The notes under the pieces were generated by a model. It did not search any database and was not told where the DNA came from. It saw only the letters and a list, made by a program, of their open reading frames with translations. A stretch of 64,000 bases of DNA from REEP01 sp964517265 (GTDB taxonomy: Bacteria; Pseudomonadota; Alphaproteobacteria; Rhodospirillales; Defluviicoccaceae): positions 4,544 to 68,543 of the forward strand of contig CAZFBS010000011.1 in assembly GCA_964517265.1 (NCBI GenBank), written 5' to 3'. Below, in pieces: positions 1 through 7,681 of this stretch. The first letter of the stretch is position 1. The number at the start of each line of letters is the position of its first letter. The translations under genes were made by a program, and so were the position numbers.

Positions 1-191
1 GTCTTCACCGTCTCGCCCGGTGCAAATCGCAGCGTCGCGTTCACCGGATTGTGGTCGTTGACGCCCGCCCCGCCGGACAAGGTCCGATAGGCAACCGACA
101 CCGTCTCCGTGCTCGGACCGCTCAGCCGAACCACGAACTCGGCATAGCCGGCGCCCTCGTCGACAACGATGTTCTCCGCAGTGATGGTCGG
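1..191. repeat. Direct repeat copy A of Calx-beta module DNA
   Basis: These 191 bases are identical to 670-860 (offset 669 bp, 223 codons, i.e. two Calx-beta modules). The copy probably extends beyond the left edge. Identity at the DNA level, including third positions, indicates recent duplication or gene conversion inside the repeat protein gene. Confidence 0.95.
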
Positions 192-869
192 CAGCGTCAC
201 CGTCGGCTGGTCGCTCGGCCCGATGCTGGCGGTGCCGCGCGGATCGGCCAAAAGCGCGCCGGCCGGGTTCGAGAGCACCAGATCAAACTGCTCGGCCTCC
301 TCGGCCTCTGCATCGTCGGTGATCGCAACCCGCACCGTCTTCACCCGCTCGCCAGGGGCGAACACCACGGTGCCGGCCACGGCCGAGAAGTCCGCCGCTC
401 CGGCGGTTCCGGCGGCGGTGGCGTAATCGACGCTCACCACCGAGGCGCTCGGCCGATCGAGGCCGATCACGAACACCGCCTCGCCCACCTTCTCGTCGAC
501 CACCGGGTTGGACACGCCAACCACCGGCGTGCCCACCGGGCGGTCGTTGTCGATGATGGTGGCGGTAGCCGCGCCGGTGCCGAGAACGGCACCGGTCGGG
601 CTGAAGAACTCCAGGTAGAAGGTCTCGTTGCCCTCGGTCAGCGTATCGTCCCTCAGCCCCACTCGCACCGTCTTCACCGTCTCGCCCGGTGCAAATCGCA
701 GCGTCGCGTTCACCGGATTGTGGTCGTTGACGCCCGCCCCGCCGGACAAGGTCCGATAGGCAACCGACACCGTCTCCGTGCTCGGACCGCTCAGCCGAAC
801 CACGAACTCGGCATAGCCGGCGCCCTCGTCGACAACGATGTTCTCCGCAGTGATGGTCGGTGTCGCCAT
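1..869 (-). CDS. Calx-beta repeat surface/secreted protein (partial, 5' end only)
   Basis: The gene starts at 869 (ATG GCG ACA) and runs off the left edge, so only about 289 N-terminal residues are present. The upstream AAGGGG on the minus strand is a plausible ribosome site. The protein is built of Calx-beta modules of roughly 105-115 residues, visible as recurring VVDEGAGYAEFVVRLSGPS, FAPGETVKTVRV and DDTLTEGNETFYLEFF blocks. Modules 1 and 3 are identical over the visible part and module 2 is divergent. Calx-beta domains are Ca2+-binding beta-sandwiches common in large adhesins and type I-secreted RTX proteins. No N-terminal signal peptide is visible, which fits type I secretion through a C-terminal signal, but the C-terminus is outside the window. 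The surface or secreted role is inferred from domain content only. Confidence 0.85.
   Translation of the reverse strand, partial: MATPTITAENIVVDEGAGYAEFVVRLSGPSTETVSVAYRTLSGGAGVNDHNPVNATLRFAPGETVKTVRVGLRDDTLTEGNETFYLEFFSPTGAVLGTGAATATIIDNDRPVGTPVVGVSNPVVDEKVGEAVFVIGLDRPSASVVSVDYATAAGTAGAADFSAVAGTVVFAPGERVKTVRVAITDDAEAEEAEQFDLVLSNPAGALLADPRGTASIGPSDQPTVTLPTITAENIVVDEGAGYAEFVVRLSGPSTETVSVAYRTLSGGAGVNDHNPVNATLRFAPGETVK
670..860. repeat. Direct repeat copy B of Calx-beta module DNA
   Basis: Partner of 1-191; it encodes the first Calx-beta module directly after the start codon. Identity ends after base 860, nine bases before the start codon's first base, so the duplicated unit includes almost the entire first module. 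Confidence 0.95.
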
Positions 870-1466
870 GTCCGTTTCCCCTTTTGTCCCCTGGTTGTCC
901 CGCGCCGTCGGCGCACCTTCCGCCGCCCGGCCGCCGTTCGGTCAGCAGCCGGCGGGGCTCGATCGAGCCCGATTGCCCGTCTTGAATGTCTGATTGTCGC
1001 TTTCGTTCTTGAGAGTAATTCTTATTATTTAATTTCTTTTGCTTGGTGCATACTTGCCATAACCATAGAAATACAGAAGATCCTGCTGCACAATACATTT
1101 ATTGTGTGCAACTTAGGCGGGTTTTTCGCGGCCATTCTCTACTATGGGTTACGGCATCCCCACGTGAGGCACGCTGGGACCGAGCGACTATGCTGATCCT
1201 CACCGCCGATCCGCTTGGGCAGGAACGGGGCCAGCCGAAGGGCCGCGGTCGGCTCGTCGGGACCGGTTTTGCGCCCCGTGCTGCCGGCCCTTGCAGCGGG
1301 CAGCGCTTGGAGGGGGGGGAGCAGGAGAGGCCGGCGCAGGGTCTTTCCCTCAGTCCTGGATTGACGAAACCGCCGCGGGTGTCCTTATCATCGGCCGGGA
1401 CGTGCCGGGCCGCAGGGGCGACGCGGCCTGCGCTTCAAGGCAACAGGGCAAGATCGGAGGGCGCGG
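870..1466. other. Intergenic region with AT-rich island
   Basis: Divergent region between the Calx-beta gene (minus) and the CHAD gene (plus). Bases about 1005-1130 are markedly AT-rich in an otherwise GC-rich window, as expected of the promoter of the Calx-beta gene. They contain the palindrome at 1089-1106. I see no credible coding sequence; the short frames here have no domain-like composition. Confidence 0.6.
1089..1106. promoter_or_regulatory. Perfect inverted repeat CACAATA-N4-TATTGTG
   Basis: Seven-base perfect arms separated by CATT, inside the AT-rich island about 220 bp upstream of the Calx-beta start. The size and symmetry fit an operator for a dimeric regulator. A short RNA hairpin is the alternative. 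No regulator family can be assigned from the sequence alone. Confidence 0.4.
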
Positions 1467-2393
1467 ATGGCATACAGGCTCAAGGCCGGCGAGACGGTCA
1501 CCGACGGCGTCAAGCGCGTCATTCTCGGCGAGGTCGACGAGGCGGCGGGAATGCTGGCGGCGGACGCCGAGGACCGCGACGAGGGCATTCACGATGCGCG
1601 CAAGGCGTTCAAGAAGATCCGCGCCGCCCTGCGCTTGGCCCGGCCGGTGCTCGGCGGCGCCTACGCCCGCGAGAACGCCTGGTTTCGCGACAGCGCCCGC
1701 CGGCTGTCCGATCTGCGCGATGCGCAGGCGCTGCTGGAGTCGTTCGACAAGCTGCGGCAGACATGTGCCGAGGAGATGGAGGACGATGCCTTCGCCGGCA
1801 TCCGCGCGGCGCTGGAGCGGCGGCGCGAGGAGATGGCCCGCCATGACGAGGACGTTGCCGGCAACGTCGGGGCGGTCCGCGCGGACCTTGCGGACGTGCG
1901 CCGCCGCATCGAGTCATGGGCCCTGCCGGACAAGGGGTTTTCGACGATCGGCCGCGGTCTGCGCGAGACCTACCGCCGCGGCCGGCGGGCGCGGGTGAGG
2001 GCCTATCGCAAGGGCAGCGACGCGGCGTTCCACGAATGGCGCAAGGGCGTCAAGTACCACTGGTATCAGGTGCGCCTGCTGCAGGAGCTGTGGCCGGAGG
2101 TGCTGAAGAGCCGCCGCGCCGCGCTGAAGCAGCTGGCGGACATTCTCGGCGACGAGCATGACCTGGTGGTGATGAAGCAGACGGTGGCGACGCTCGATTC
2201 CGAGCTGCGCGAGAGCGAGGACCTCGCGGCGTTCTTCGCCCTCATCGAGCGGCGCCAGCACCAGCTCCGCGCGGCCGCCCGATCGCTCGGCGACCGCGTC
2301 TACGCGGAGACCCCGAAACGCCTGCATCGCCGGTTCCGGGCGTACTGGCGGGCATGGCGGGACGAACAGGCAAGAGATCCCGCCGTGTCATAG
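1467..2393 (+). CDS. CHAD domain-containing protein
   Basis: A 308-residue alpha-helical, Arg/His-rich protein. The first CHAD half contains EGIHDARKAFKKIRAALRL (about residues 38-56) and the second FHEWRKGVKYHWYQVRLL (about 191-208) with GDEHDLVVM. These conserved histidines and basic residues define the CHAD fold, whose basic channel binds inorganic polyphosphate. No CYTH/triphosphatase domain is fused here, so this is a stand-alone CHAD protein, probably a polyphosphate-associated protein. GGAG lies about 10 bases upstream of the ATG. A GC hairpin (2399-2423) follows the stop codon. Confidence 0.88.
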   Translation: MAYRLKAGETVTDGVKRVILGEVDEAAGMLAADAEDRDEGIHDARKAFKKIRAALRLARPVLGGAYARENAWFRDSARRLSDLRDAQALLESFDKLRQTCAEEMEDDAFAGIRAALERRREEMARHDEDVAGNVGAVRADLADVRRRIESWALPDKGFSTIGRGLRETYRRGRRARVRAYRKGSDAAFHEWRKGVKYHWYQVRLLQELWPEVLKSRRAALKQLADILGDEHDLVVMKQTVATLDSELRESEDLAAFFALIERRQHQLRAAARSLGDRVYAETPKRLHRRFRAYWRAWRDEQARDPAVS

Positions 2394-2398
2394 CCACC

Positions 2399-2423
2399 GC
2401 CGGCCCGCCTCTTCGCGGCCGGC
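2399..2423 (+). terminator. Hairpin after CHAD gene, no T-tract
   Basis: Perfect 7-bp arms GCCGGCC/GGCCGGC with an 11-base loop begin six bases after the stop codon. No run of T follows, so it may be a weak or Rho-assisted terminator or a 3' mRNA stabiliser. Confidence 0.35.
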
Positions 2424-2536
2424 GCATCAGCAGCCGCACGGCAGGATGACCGCGCCCGATCGCAAAGGGGGAACCCCCGCCGGCGGTCGGCTGTTCTCCC
2501 TCTTTATTTACGGAACGAGGAAGGGGGGTGCCGGCC

Positions 2537-2992
2537 ATGTCGGGTTACCTGAAATTCGGCGCGATGATCGCGACGTCGACCGCCGCGATGTTCGTTTTGA
2601 TGTATTTGAATACGTACAGTCTCGACCATGTCTACTGGAGCGAGACTCGATTCTACATGGCGTTCGTCATGGGCGCGGTAATGGCCATCATCATGCTGTC
2701 GTTCATGCTCACCATGTACACCGACACGAGGGTCAACATCGGCATTTACGTGGCCAGTATCGCCGTGTTCGCACTCGCGCTCTACCTCGTCCGCAGCCAG
2801 GCGCCGATCGAGGACGTCTCCTACATGCGGGCGATGATCCCGCATCACTCCATCGCGATCCTGACCAGCCAGCGCGCGAACATCGCCGATCCGCGCGTGC
2901 GGGAGCTTGCCGACCAGATCATTCGCTCGCAGCGCCGCGAAATCGAGGAAATGAAGTCCCTGATCAGGGAGATCGAAGCGCGCCAAGAGTAG
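2537..2992 (+). CDS. DUF305 family membrane protein
   Basis: About 151 residues. The first two thirds hold three hydrophobic segments (about residues 6-25, 39-60 and 67-86). The C-terminal part carries the DUF305 signature MRAMIPHHSIAI followed by a charged helix (RELADQIIRSQRREIEEMKS). DUF305 proteins belong to a ferritin-like helical group, and the MIPHH histidines may bind metal; many are found near copper or heavy-metal genes, but none are adjacent here. The ATG at 2537 is preferred over the in-frame GTG at 2528 because the GGGGGG ribosome site overlaps the latter. The gene appears to be transcribed alone. Confidence 0.85.
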   Translation: MSGYLKFGAMIATSTAAMFVLMYLNTYSLDHVYWSETRFYMAFVMGAVMAIIMLSFMLTMYTDTRVNIGIYVASIAVFALALYLVRSQAPIEDVSYMRAMIPHHSIAILTSQRANIADPRVRELADQIIRSQRREIEEMKSLIREIEARQE

Positions 2993-3043
2993 CGGGAACA
3001 ACGGCAGTAGCTCGTCTTGGCCACCGCCGCTGCATCAGCTCAG

Positions 3044-3523
3044 CTACACCTCCACCATCCGGGCATAGCGGCCGAGATAGCGCAGCAGCGGCGGGCCGTC
3101 CGTGCCCTGATGGATGCGGGTGACACGGCCGACGATGATCAGATGATCGCCGCCGACCGAGGTGGAGACGACGCTGCATTCGAGGCCGGCGAGGCACCCG
3201 TCCAGGAGCGCACAGCCGTTGTCGCCGGTGCGGTGGGCAAGGGCGGCGAACTTGTCGCCGTTGCGGGCGGCAAACGACTCGGCGATTCCGTCCTGTCCTT
3301 CGGCGAGGATATTGATGGCAACGGCGCCGTGACTGGCATAGGCATCGAGATGCGCGGTGTTCAGGCCGAGACAGAACAGAACGAGCGGGGGCTCCAGCGA
3401 CAGCGAGCAGAACGAGCTGACCGTAACCCCGACCGGCCGAGCGGCGCTGCTGAGCCCGGTGATCACCGTCACGCCGGTAGCAAAGCGCCCGAGGGCATCA
3501 CGGAAACCGTATGGATCGACCAT
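3044..3523 (-). CDS. Flavin reductase-like domain protein (HpaC/FMN-binding split barrel)
   Basis: A 159-residue protein. It starts MVDPYGFRDALGRFATGVTV, the standard N-terminus of short-chain flavin reductases, with the substrate/FMN motif GVTVSSFCSLSLEPPLVLFC and a late GDHLIIVGRV strand. Members reduce FMN/FAD with NAD(P)H and hand the flavin to a partner monooxygenase; some bind flavin tightly instead. No oxygenase partner is next to it. The start at 3523 (AAGGAAG upstream) gives the usual family length; longer in-frame extensions upstream look non-coding. It is divergent from motA, and the shared 170-bp intergenic region holds a long inverted repeat. Confidence 0.88.
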   Translation of the reverse strand: MVDPYGFRDALGRFATGVTVITGLSSAARPVGVTVSSFCSLSLEPPLVLFCLGLNTAHLDAYASHGAVAINILAEGQDGIAESFAARNGDKFAALAHRTGDNGCALLDGCLAGLECSVVSTSVGGDHLIIVGRVTRIHQGTDGPPLLRYLGRYARMVEV

Positions 3524-3603
3524 GATCTTCCTTATCGACAAAAAACACCGCAGCCGGCGAGCAGAATCGGACGCGAGGTTTATGAACTTGTAACCTTGAC
3601 GCT

Positions 3604-3653
3604 GTACCACTCCATCAGCGGCTTCGGCCAACGGCGACAGCGCGGAGTGGTAC
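3604..3653. promoter_or_regulatory. Long inverted repeat between flavin reductase and motA
   Basis: Perfect 10-bp arms GTACCACTCC (3604-3613) and GGAGTGGTAC (3644-3653) are separated by 30 bases. Arm centres are 40 bp apart, close to four helical turns. It lies 81 bp upstream of the flavin reductase start and 41 bp upstream of motA. It could be paired operator half-sites or a stem in the motA 5' leader. Confidence 0.5.
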
Positions 3654-3693
3654 GGGACCATCTGCGGCTCGGTCAAGAGGCACATGAGGGTTC

Positions 3694-4551
3694 ATGCTTT
3701 TCATCATCGGCCTGATTGTCGTCATTGCCAGCGTCGTCACCGGATATATGGGCGCCGGCGGCCATCTGCTCGTGCTGTGGCAACCGTTCGAATTCGTCAT
3801 CATCTTCGGCGCCGCAATCGGCGGCTTTATCATCGCCAATCCCAAGCGGGTCCAGGCGGGAACGCTGAAGTCCCTCGGCAAGCTGCTGAAGGGGCCGAAG
3901 TATACCAAGGCCAGCTACGTCGAGCTGCTCAGCGTTCTCTATGCCGTCTTCAAGCTGGCCAAGACCAAGGGTGATCTCGCCCTCGAGAGCCACGTCGACA
4001 AGCCCGACGAAAGCCCGCTGTTCCAGAAATTTCCGGGCTTCATCGCCGACCATCATGCGGTCGAGTTCCTGTGCGACTATCTGCGCCTGATCACCCTCGG
4101 AACCTCCAATGCGCACGAGATCGAGACGGTGATGGAGGCGGAACTCGAGGCCAGCCACGCCGAGAAAGTCGCCATCGCCGGCGCCCTGCACACGGTGGCG
4201 GATGGTCTCCCGGCGCTCGGCATCGTCGCCGCCGTGCTCGGCGTCATCCATACCATGGGCTCGATCACCGAGCCGCCGGAGGTGCTGGGCCACCTGATCG
4301 GCGGGGCGCTTGTCGGCACGTTCAGCGGCGTTCTTGCCGCCTACGGCATGGCCAGCCCGATCGCCCGCTCGCTGGAGAGCACCTTCCACACCGAGTTTCG
4401 CTATGTCGAGTGCATCAAGGCCGGCGTCATCGCCCACATGCAGGGCTACGCCCCGCAGGTCGCGGTCGAGATCGCGCGCAAGACCCTCGATCCACAAAGC
4501 CGGCCCACCTTCGGCGAACTGGAGGAAGCCCTCCAGAGCGTTCAGATCTAG
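3694..4551 (+). CDS. motA: Flagellar motor stator protein MotA
   Basis: A 285-residue polytopic protein, the usual MotA length. Two N-terminal membrane segments (about residues 1-20 and 30-50) are followed by a large cytoplasmic loop. Two further segments then appear, with the conserved PALGIVAAVLGVIHTM (segment 3) and GGALVGTFSGVLAAYGMASP (segment 4). MotA forms the proton channel with MotB and pushes on FliG. GAGGG lies just before the ATG. motB follows after 12 bp, so the two are one operon. No other flagellar genes are in the window. Confidence 0.97.
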   Translation: MLFIIGLIVVIASVVTGYMGAGGHLLVLWQPFEFVIIFGAAIGGFIIANPKRVQAGTLKSLGKLLKGPKYTKASYVELLSVLYAVFKLAKTKGDLALESHVDKPDESPLFQKFPGFIADHHAVEFLCDYLRLITLGTSNAHEIETVMEAELEASHAEKVAIAGALHTVADGLPALGIVAAVLGVIHTMGSITEPPEVLGHLIGGALVGTFSGVLAAYGMASPIARSLESTFHTEFRYVECIKAGVIAHMQGYAPQVAVEIARKTLDPQSRPTFGELEEALQSVQI

Positions 4552-4563
4552 GGACGCCCGCGA

Positions 4564-5514
4564 ATGGCCGCTCCCCAGCCGCTCATCATCAAGCGGATCA
4601 AGCGCGTCAGCCACGGCGGCCACCATGGCGGCGCCTGGAAGGTCGCCTATGCCGATTTCGTCACCGCGATGATGGCGTTCTTTCTGCTGCTGTGGCTCCT
4701 CAACGTGGTCACCGACGAGCAGTTGCACGGAATCGCCGACTACTTCGCGCCGATCAGCACACGGCCCTCCACCAGCGGCGCCGGCGGGATTCTCTCCGGC
4801 GATACCATCCGCGCGCGGCACAACTATCCGAACGGGGCCGGCCCGCCGAATGCCTCGTTCGAGCTGTCGGCTCCCAGACAGGGCGAGGCGGAGACCGAGC
4901 CCCTCGACGCCAGCGAGCGCCCCGGGATCACGACCCCGTTCGGCAATGCCGAGGGAACCGGCGCCGGTGTCGCCGCCGAGGAGCTGGACCGGCTTTTGAA
5001 GGAGCGAGAAGAGGAGCAGTTCCGCGAGGCGGAGGAGCGGCTTCGCGATGCCATCGAAAACACCCCGCAACTGAAGCGCCTGGCCAAGAGCCTGATCATC
5101 GACAACACACCCGAGGGCCTGCGTATCCAGATCCATGATCAGGATGCGCTGGCGATGTTTCCGCGCGGCAGCACCGAGATGTATCTCCACACGCGCAGGC
5201 TGTTGGAGCTGATCGCGGGCGTCATTCTGCAGATGCCGCAGCAGGTCGCGATCACCGGCCATACCGATTCGACCCCTTACGTCCGCGACAATGGCTACGG
5301 CAACTGGGAGCTGTCGGCCGATCGCGCCAATGCGGCCCGCCGCGTGCTGCTGGCTTACGGGGTGCCGGAGCCGAGGATCTCGCGCGTCGTCGGCAAGTCG
5401 GCGACGGACCCGCTGGTGAGCGACGATCCTTCCGCGCCGGCCAATCGCCGCCTTTCGGTGGTGCTGCTCCGCGGCACCACCACCGATGATGCCGTCGTCG
5501 GCGTCGGCCAATGA
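4564..5514 (+). CDS. motB: Flagellar motor stator protein MotB
   Basis: A 316-residue protein. A short basic N-terminus precedes one membrane helix with the conserved AYADFVTAMMAFFLLLWLL; Asp31 in it is the expected proton-carrying residue (Asp32 in E. coli). The plug/linker region is rich in Glu and Pro. The C-terminal OmpA-like peptidoglycan-binding domain shows ITGHTDSTPY and NWELSADRANAARR (about residues 235-265). It anchors the MotA ring to the cell wall. The HGGAWKVAYADF motif is typical of MotB proteins. Confidence 0.97.
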   Translation: MAAPQPLIIKRIKRVSHGGHHGGAWKVAYADFVTAMMAFFLLLWLLNVVTDEQLHGIADYFAPISTRPSTSGAGGILSGDTIRARHNYPNGAGPPNASFELSAPRQGEAETEPLDASERPGITTPFGNAEGTGAGVAAEELDRLLKEREEEQFREAEERLRDAIENTPQLKRLAKSLIIDNTPEGLRIQIHDQDALAMFPRGSTEMYLHTRRLLELIAGVILQMPQQVAITGHTDSTPYVRDNGYGNWELSADRANAARRVLLAYGVPEPRISRVVGKSATDPLVSDDPSAPANRRLSVVLLRGTTTDDAVVGVGQ

Positions 5515-5625
5515 AACGCCCCTTGCGTTGCTCGCCGCATCGCCCCCGCCATTTTCATCGCACCCGTTTGATGGTAGGCTGGCGCATGGGACATAAGTCC
5601 GGAACCCGAATGACAAGCGGGCAAG

Positions 5626-6387
5626 ATGAAGCATAAGCCGGCCCCCGGGACACGATTTTTCTTTGCCACGGCCCCTATTCCCTGCCCGTATCTTCCGGGG
5701 CGGATGGAGCGCCGGCTGGTCGCCGAACTCGGAACCACCGATGCGGTGGCATTCCACGATACCCTCTCGCAGGCAGGGTTCCGGCGCAGCCACCGCTTTG
5801 CCTATGTACCGGTTTGCCGCGACTGCAGCGCGTGCGCCACCGTGCGGATCTTGGCCGAGCGCTTCCAAGCGGGCCGCTCGCAGCGACGACTGCTGACTAG
5901 GAACGCCGATCTGACCGGCACCTATGCGCCTCCCGTGGCAACCGCCGAACAGTACGCGTTGTTTCGCAGCTATCAAGCGGCGCGCCACAGCGGCGGCGAG
6001 ATGGCGCGGATGGACTTTTTCGACTATCAAGCGCTGGTCGAAGACACTCCGGTCAACACCTCGGTCATCGAGTTTCACGATCCTCAAGGGCAGCTGCTCG
6101 CCGCCTGCATCAGCGACCGCGTTGCTGACGGATTCTCCGCCGTCTACAGCTTCTTTCGTCCCGACATGCCGAAGCGCAGCCTCGGCAGCTACATGATCTT
6201 GTGGATGATCGAGCGGGCGCGTGCGCTCAGCCTGCCTCACGTTTACCTTGGCTTCTGGGTCGCCGAGTGTCCGAAAATGGCCTACAAGGCCAGCTTCCAG
6301 CCGTTGGAGGCCTACACTCCCGAAGGTTGGCGGCCGCTGCGGGTCGAAGATCCGGACACCTGGAAATACTTCCGCAGCAGTCGGTGA
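5626..6387 (+). CDS. bpt: Leucyl/arginyl-tRNA--protein transferase of the Bpt/Ate family
   Basis: A 253-residue protein matching bacterial Bpt (aspartate/glutamate leucyltransferase). The N-terminal FFFATAPIPCPYLPGRMER and the YVPVCRDCSACATVRI cysteine motif (about residues 62-77) are family hallmarks. The C-terminal half contains the GNAT-like HVYLGFWVAECPKMAYKASF and ends with LEAYTPEGWRPL. The enzyme adds leucine from Leu-tRNA to N-terminal Asp/Glu, creating an N-degron for ClpS/ClpAP. Leu versus Arg specificity is inferred from family membership, not from a residue I can see. It appears monocistronic. Confidence 0.92.
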   Translation: MKHKPAPGTRFFFATAPIPCPYLPGRMERRLVAELGTTDAVAFHDTLSQAGFRRSHRFAYVPVCRDCSACATVRILAERFQAGRSQRRLLTRNADLTGTYAPPVATAEQYALFRSYQAARHSGGEMARMDFFDYQALVEDTPVNTSVIEFHDPQGQLLAACISDRVADGFSAVYSFFRPDMPKRSLGSYMILWMIERARALSLPHVYLGFWVAECPKMAYKASFQPLEAYTPEGWRPLRVEDPDTWKYFRSSR

Positions 6388-6538
6388 GGCTCGCGACGGC
6401 ATTGGAAGGCGCCGGCGCGTCAATGTCTCTTCTTGCCAAGCATCCAAACTGGCCGTTTAGTCGCGTCGGGCGGCCCCTCGTGTTCTTCAAAATCGACGCT
6501 TGCTCCCCGGCCGCATCGAGTGACACGGAGGATATCCA

Positions 6539-7630
6539 ATGAAACGACGCAATTTCATCCAAGGCGCCGCTGTCGCTGGGCTTGCAGGCGCCGCGGCGGC
6601 CGGCTTCGCCGCGCCGGCGATCTCACAGGGGCGGATGGAGTGGCGGATGGTCACCACTTGGCCAAAGAACTTTCCGGGGCTCGGGACCGCCGCAGAGCTG
6701 TTTGCCGACTACATCACCAAAGGCACCGACGGCCGGCTGAGCGTCAAGGTGTACGGTGCCGGTGAAATCGTTCCGGCGTTCGAAGCGATCGATGCCGTCG
6801 GAAACGGGACCGTCGAGATGGGTCATGGCGCTTCGTATTACTGGAAAGGCAAAATTGCGGCGGCCCAGTTCCTGACTGCGTTCCCGTTCGGCATGCTTGC
6901 GCAGGAACAGAACGCGTGGTTTCAGCGCGGGGGCGGGCAGGAAATCGCCGACGAGATCTACAGCCAACTCGGCTGCAAGTTCTTCCCTTGCGGGAATACG
7001 GGAACACAAATGGGGGGCTGGTTCAACAAGGAGATCAACAGCCCCGAGGATTACAAGGGATTGAAGATGCGAATGCCGGGCCTTGGCGGTGAAGTCATCA
7101 TGGCCGCGGGCGCAAACGTCATCAACCTGCCGGGCGCCGAGATCCCGCCATCCCTGCAGTCGGGAGCGATCGACGCGGCGGAATGGGTTGGCCCCTACAA
7201 CGACCTCGCCTTCGGACTCTACAAGAGTGCCAGGTTCTACTACTATCCGGGCTGGCAGGAACCATGCGCCACGCTGGACAGTTTCATCAACAAGGCCGCG
7301 TGGGAAAAGCTTCCGGGCGATATTCAGGCGGTGATCACGGCCGCGAGCGAGGCGGTCAATCAGCAGGTTCTAAGCGAATTCATGGCGCGCAACAACGCCT
7401 CCTTGAGAACGCTGATTGATGAGCACGGAGTGACGCTGAAGAAGTTTCCGGACCCGGTGCTGCGCGAACTGGCCGATCTCTCCGAGCAGGTAATGAACGA
7501 CCTCGCCTCTCGTGATCCGCTCAGCCGCAAGGTGATGGACAGCATGCTGGCGTTCCGCAAGGACGTCTCGGCATGGACTGCGATTGCCGAGTCGGCGGTG
7601 AGCGATGCCCGCTCGCTGGGGGAGGGATAG
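6539..7630 (+). CDS. TRAP transporter substrate-binding protein (DctP/TakP type), Tat-exported
   Basis: A 363-residue protein. The N-terminus MKRRNFIQGAAVAGLAGAAA is a Tat-like signal (RRNFI) with cleavage near AAPAISQG. The mature part is a DctP-fold binding protein: EWRMVTTWPKNFPGLG, GAGEIVPAFEAIDAVGNGTVEMGHG, then the NLPGAEIPPSLQSGAIDAAEW hinge region. The sequence resembles the alpha-keto/carboxylic-acid-binding (TakP) subgroup; the exact ligand is not determinable. No DctQ/DctM permease genes are adjacent, so it is an orphan receptor that must dock with permeases encoded elsewhere. GGAG precedes the start. Confidence 0.9.
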   Translation: MKRRNFIQGAAVAGLAGAAAAGFAAPAISQGRMEWRMVTTWPKNFPGLGTAAELFADYITKGTDGRLSVKVYGAGEIVPAFEAIDAVGNGTVEMGHGASYYWKGKIAAAQFLTAFPFGMLAQEQNAWFQRGGGQEIADEIYSQLGCKFFPCGNTGTQMGGWFNKEINSPEDYKGLKMRMPGLGGEVIMAAGANVINLPGAEIPPSLQSGAIDAAEWVGPYNDLAFGLYKSARFYYYPGWQEPCATLDSFINKAAWEKLPGDIQAVITAASEAVNQQVLSEFMARNNASLRTLIDEHGVTLKKFPDPVLRELADLSEQVMNDLASRDPLSRKVMDSMLAFRKDVSAWTAIAESAVSDARSLGEG

Positions 7631-7681
7631 GCCGGCGGCCGGACGGCCCCCGGCAAACGCGCCGATCGAACGTACGCGACA

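Noticed and set aside
3673..6447. Very long (924-codon) minus-strand frame opposite motA, motB and bpt
   Set aside because: It is antisense to three well-supported genes and has His/Arg/Asp-rich, domain-free composition typical of the reverse frame of GC-rich coding DNA.
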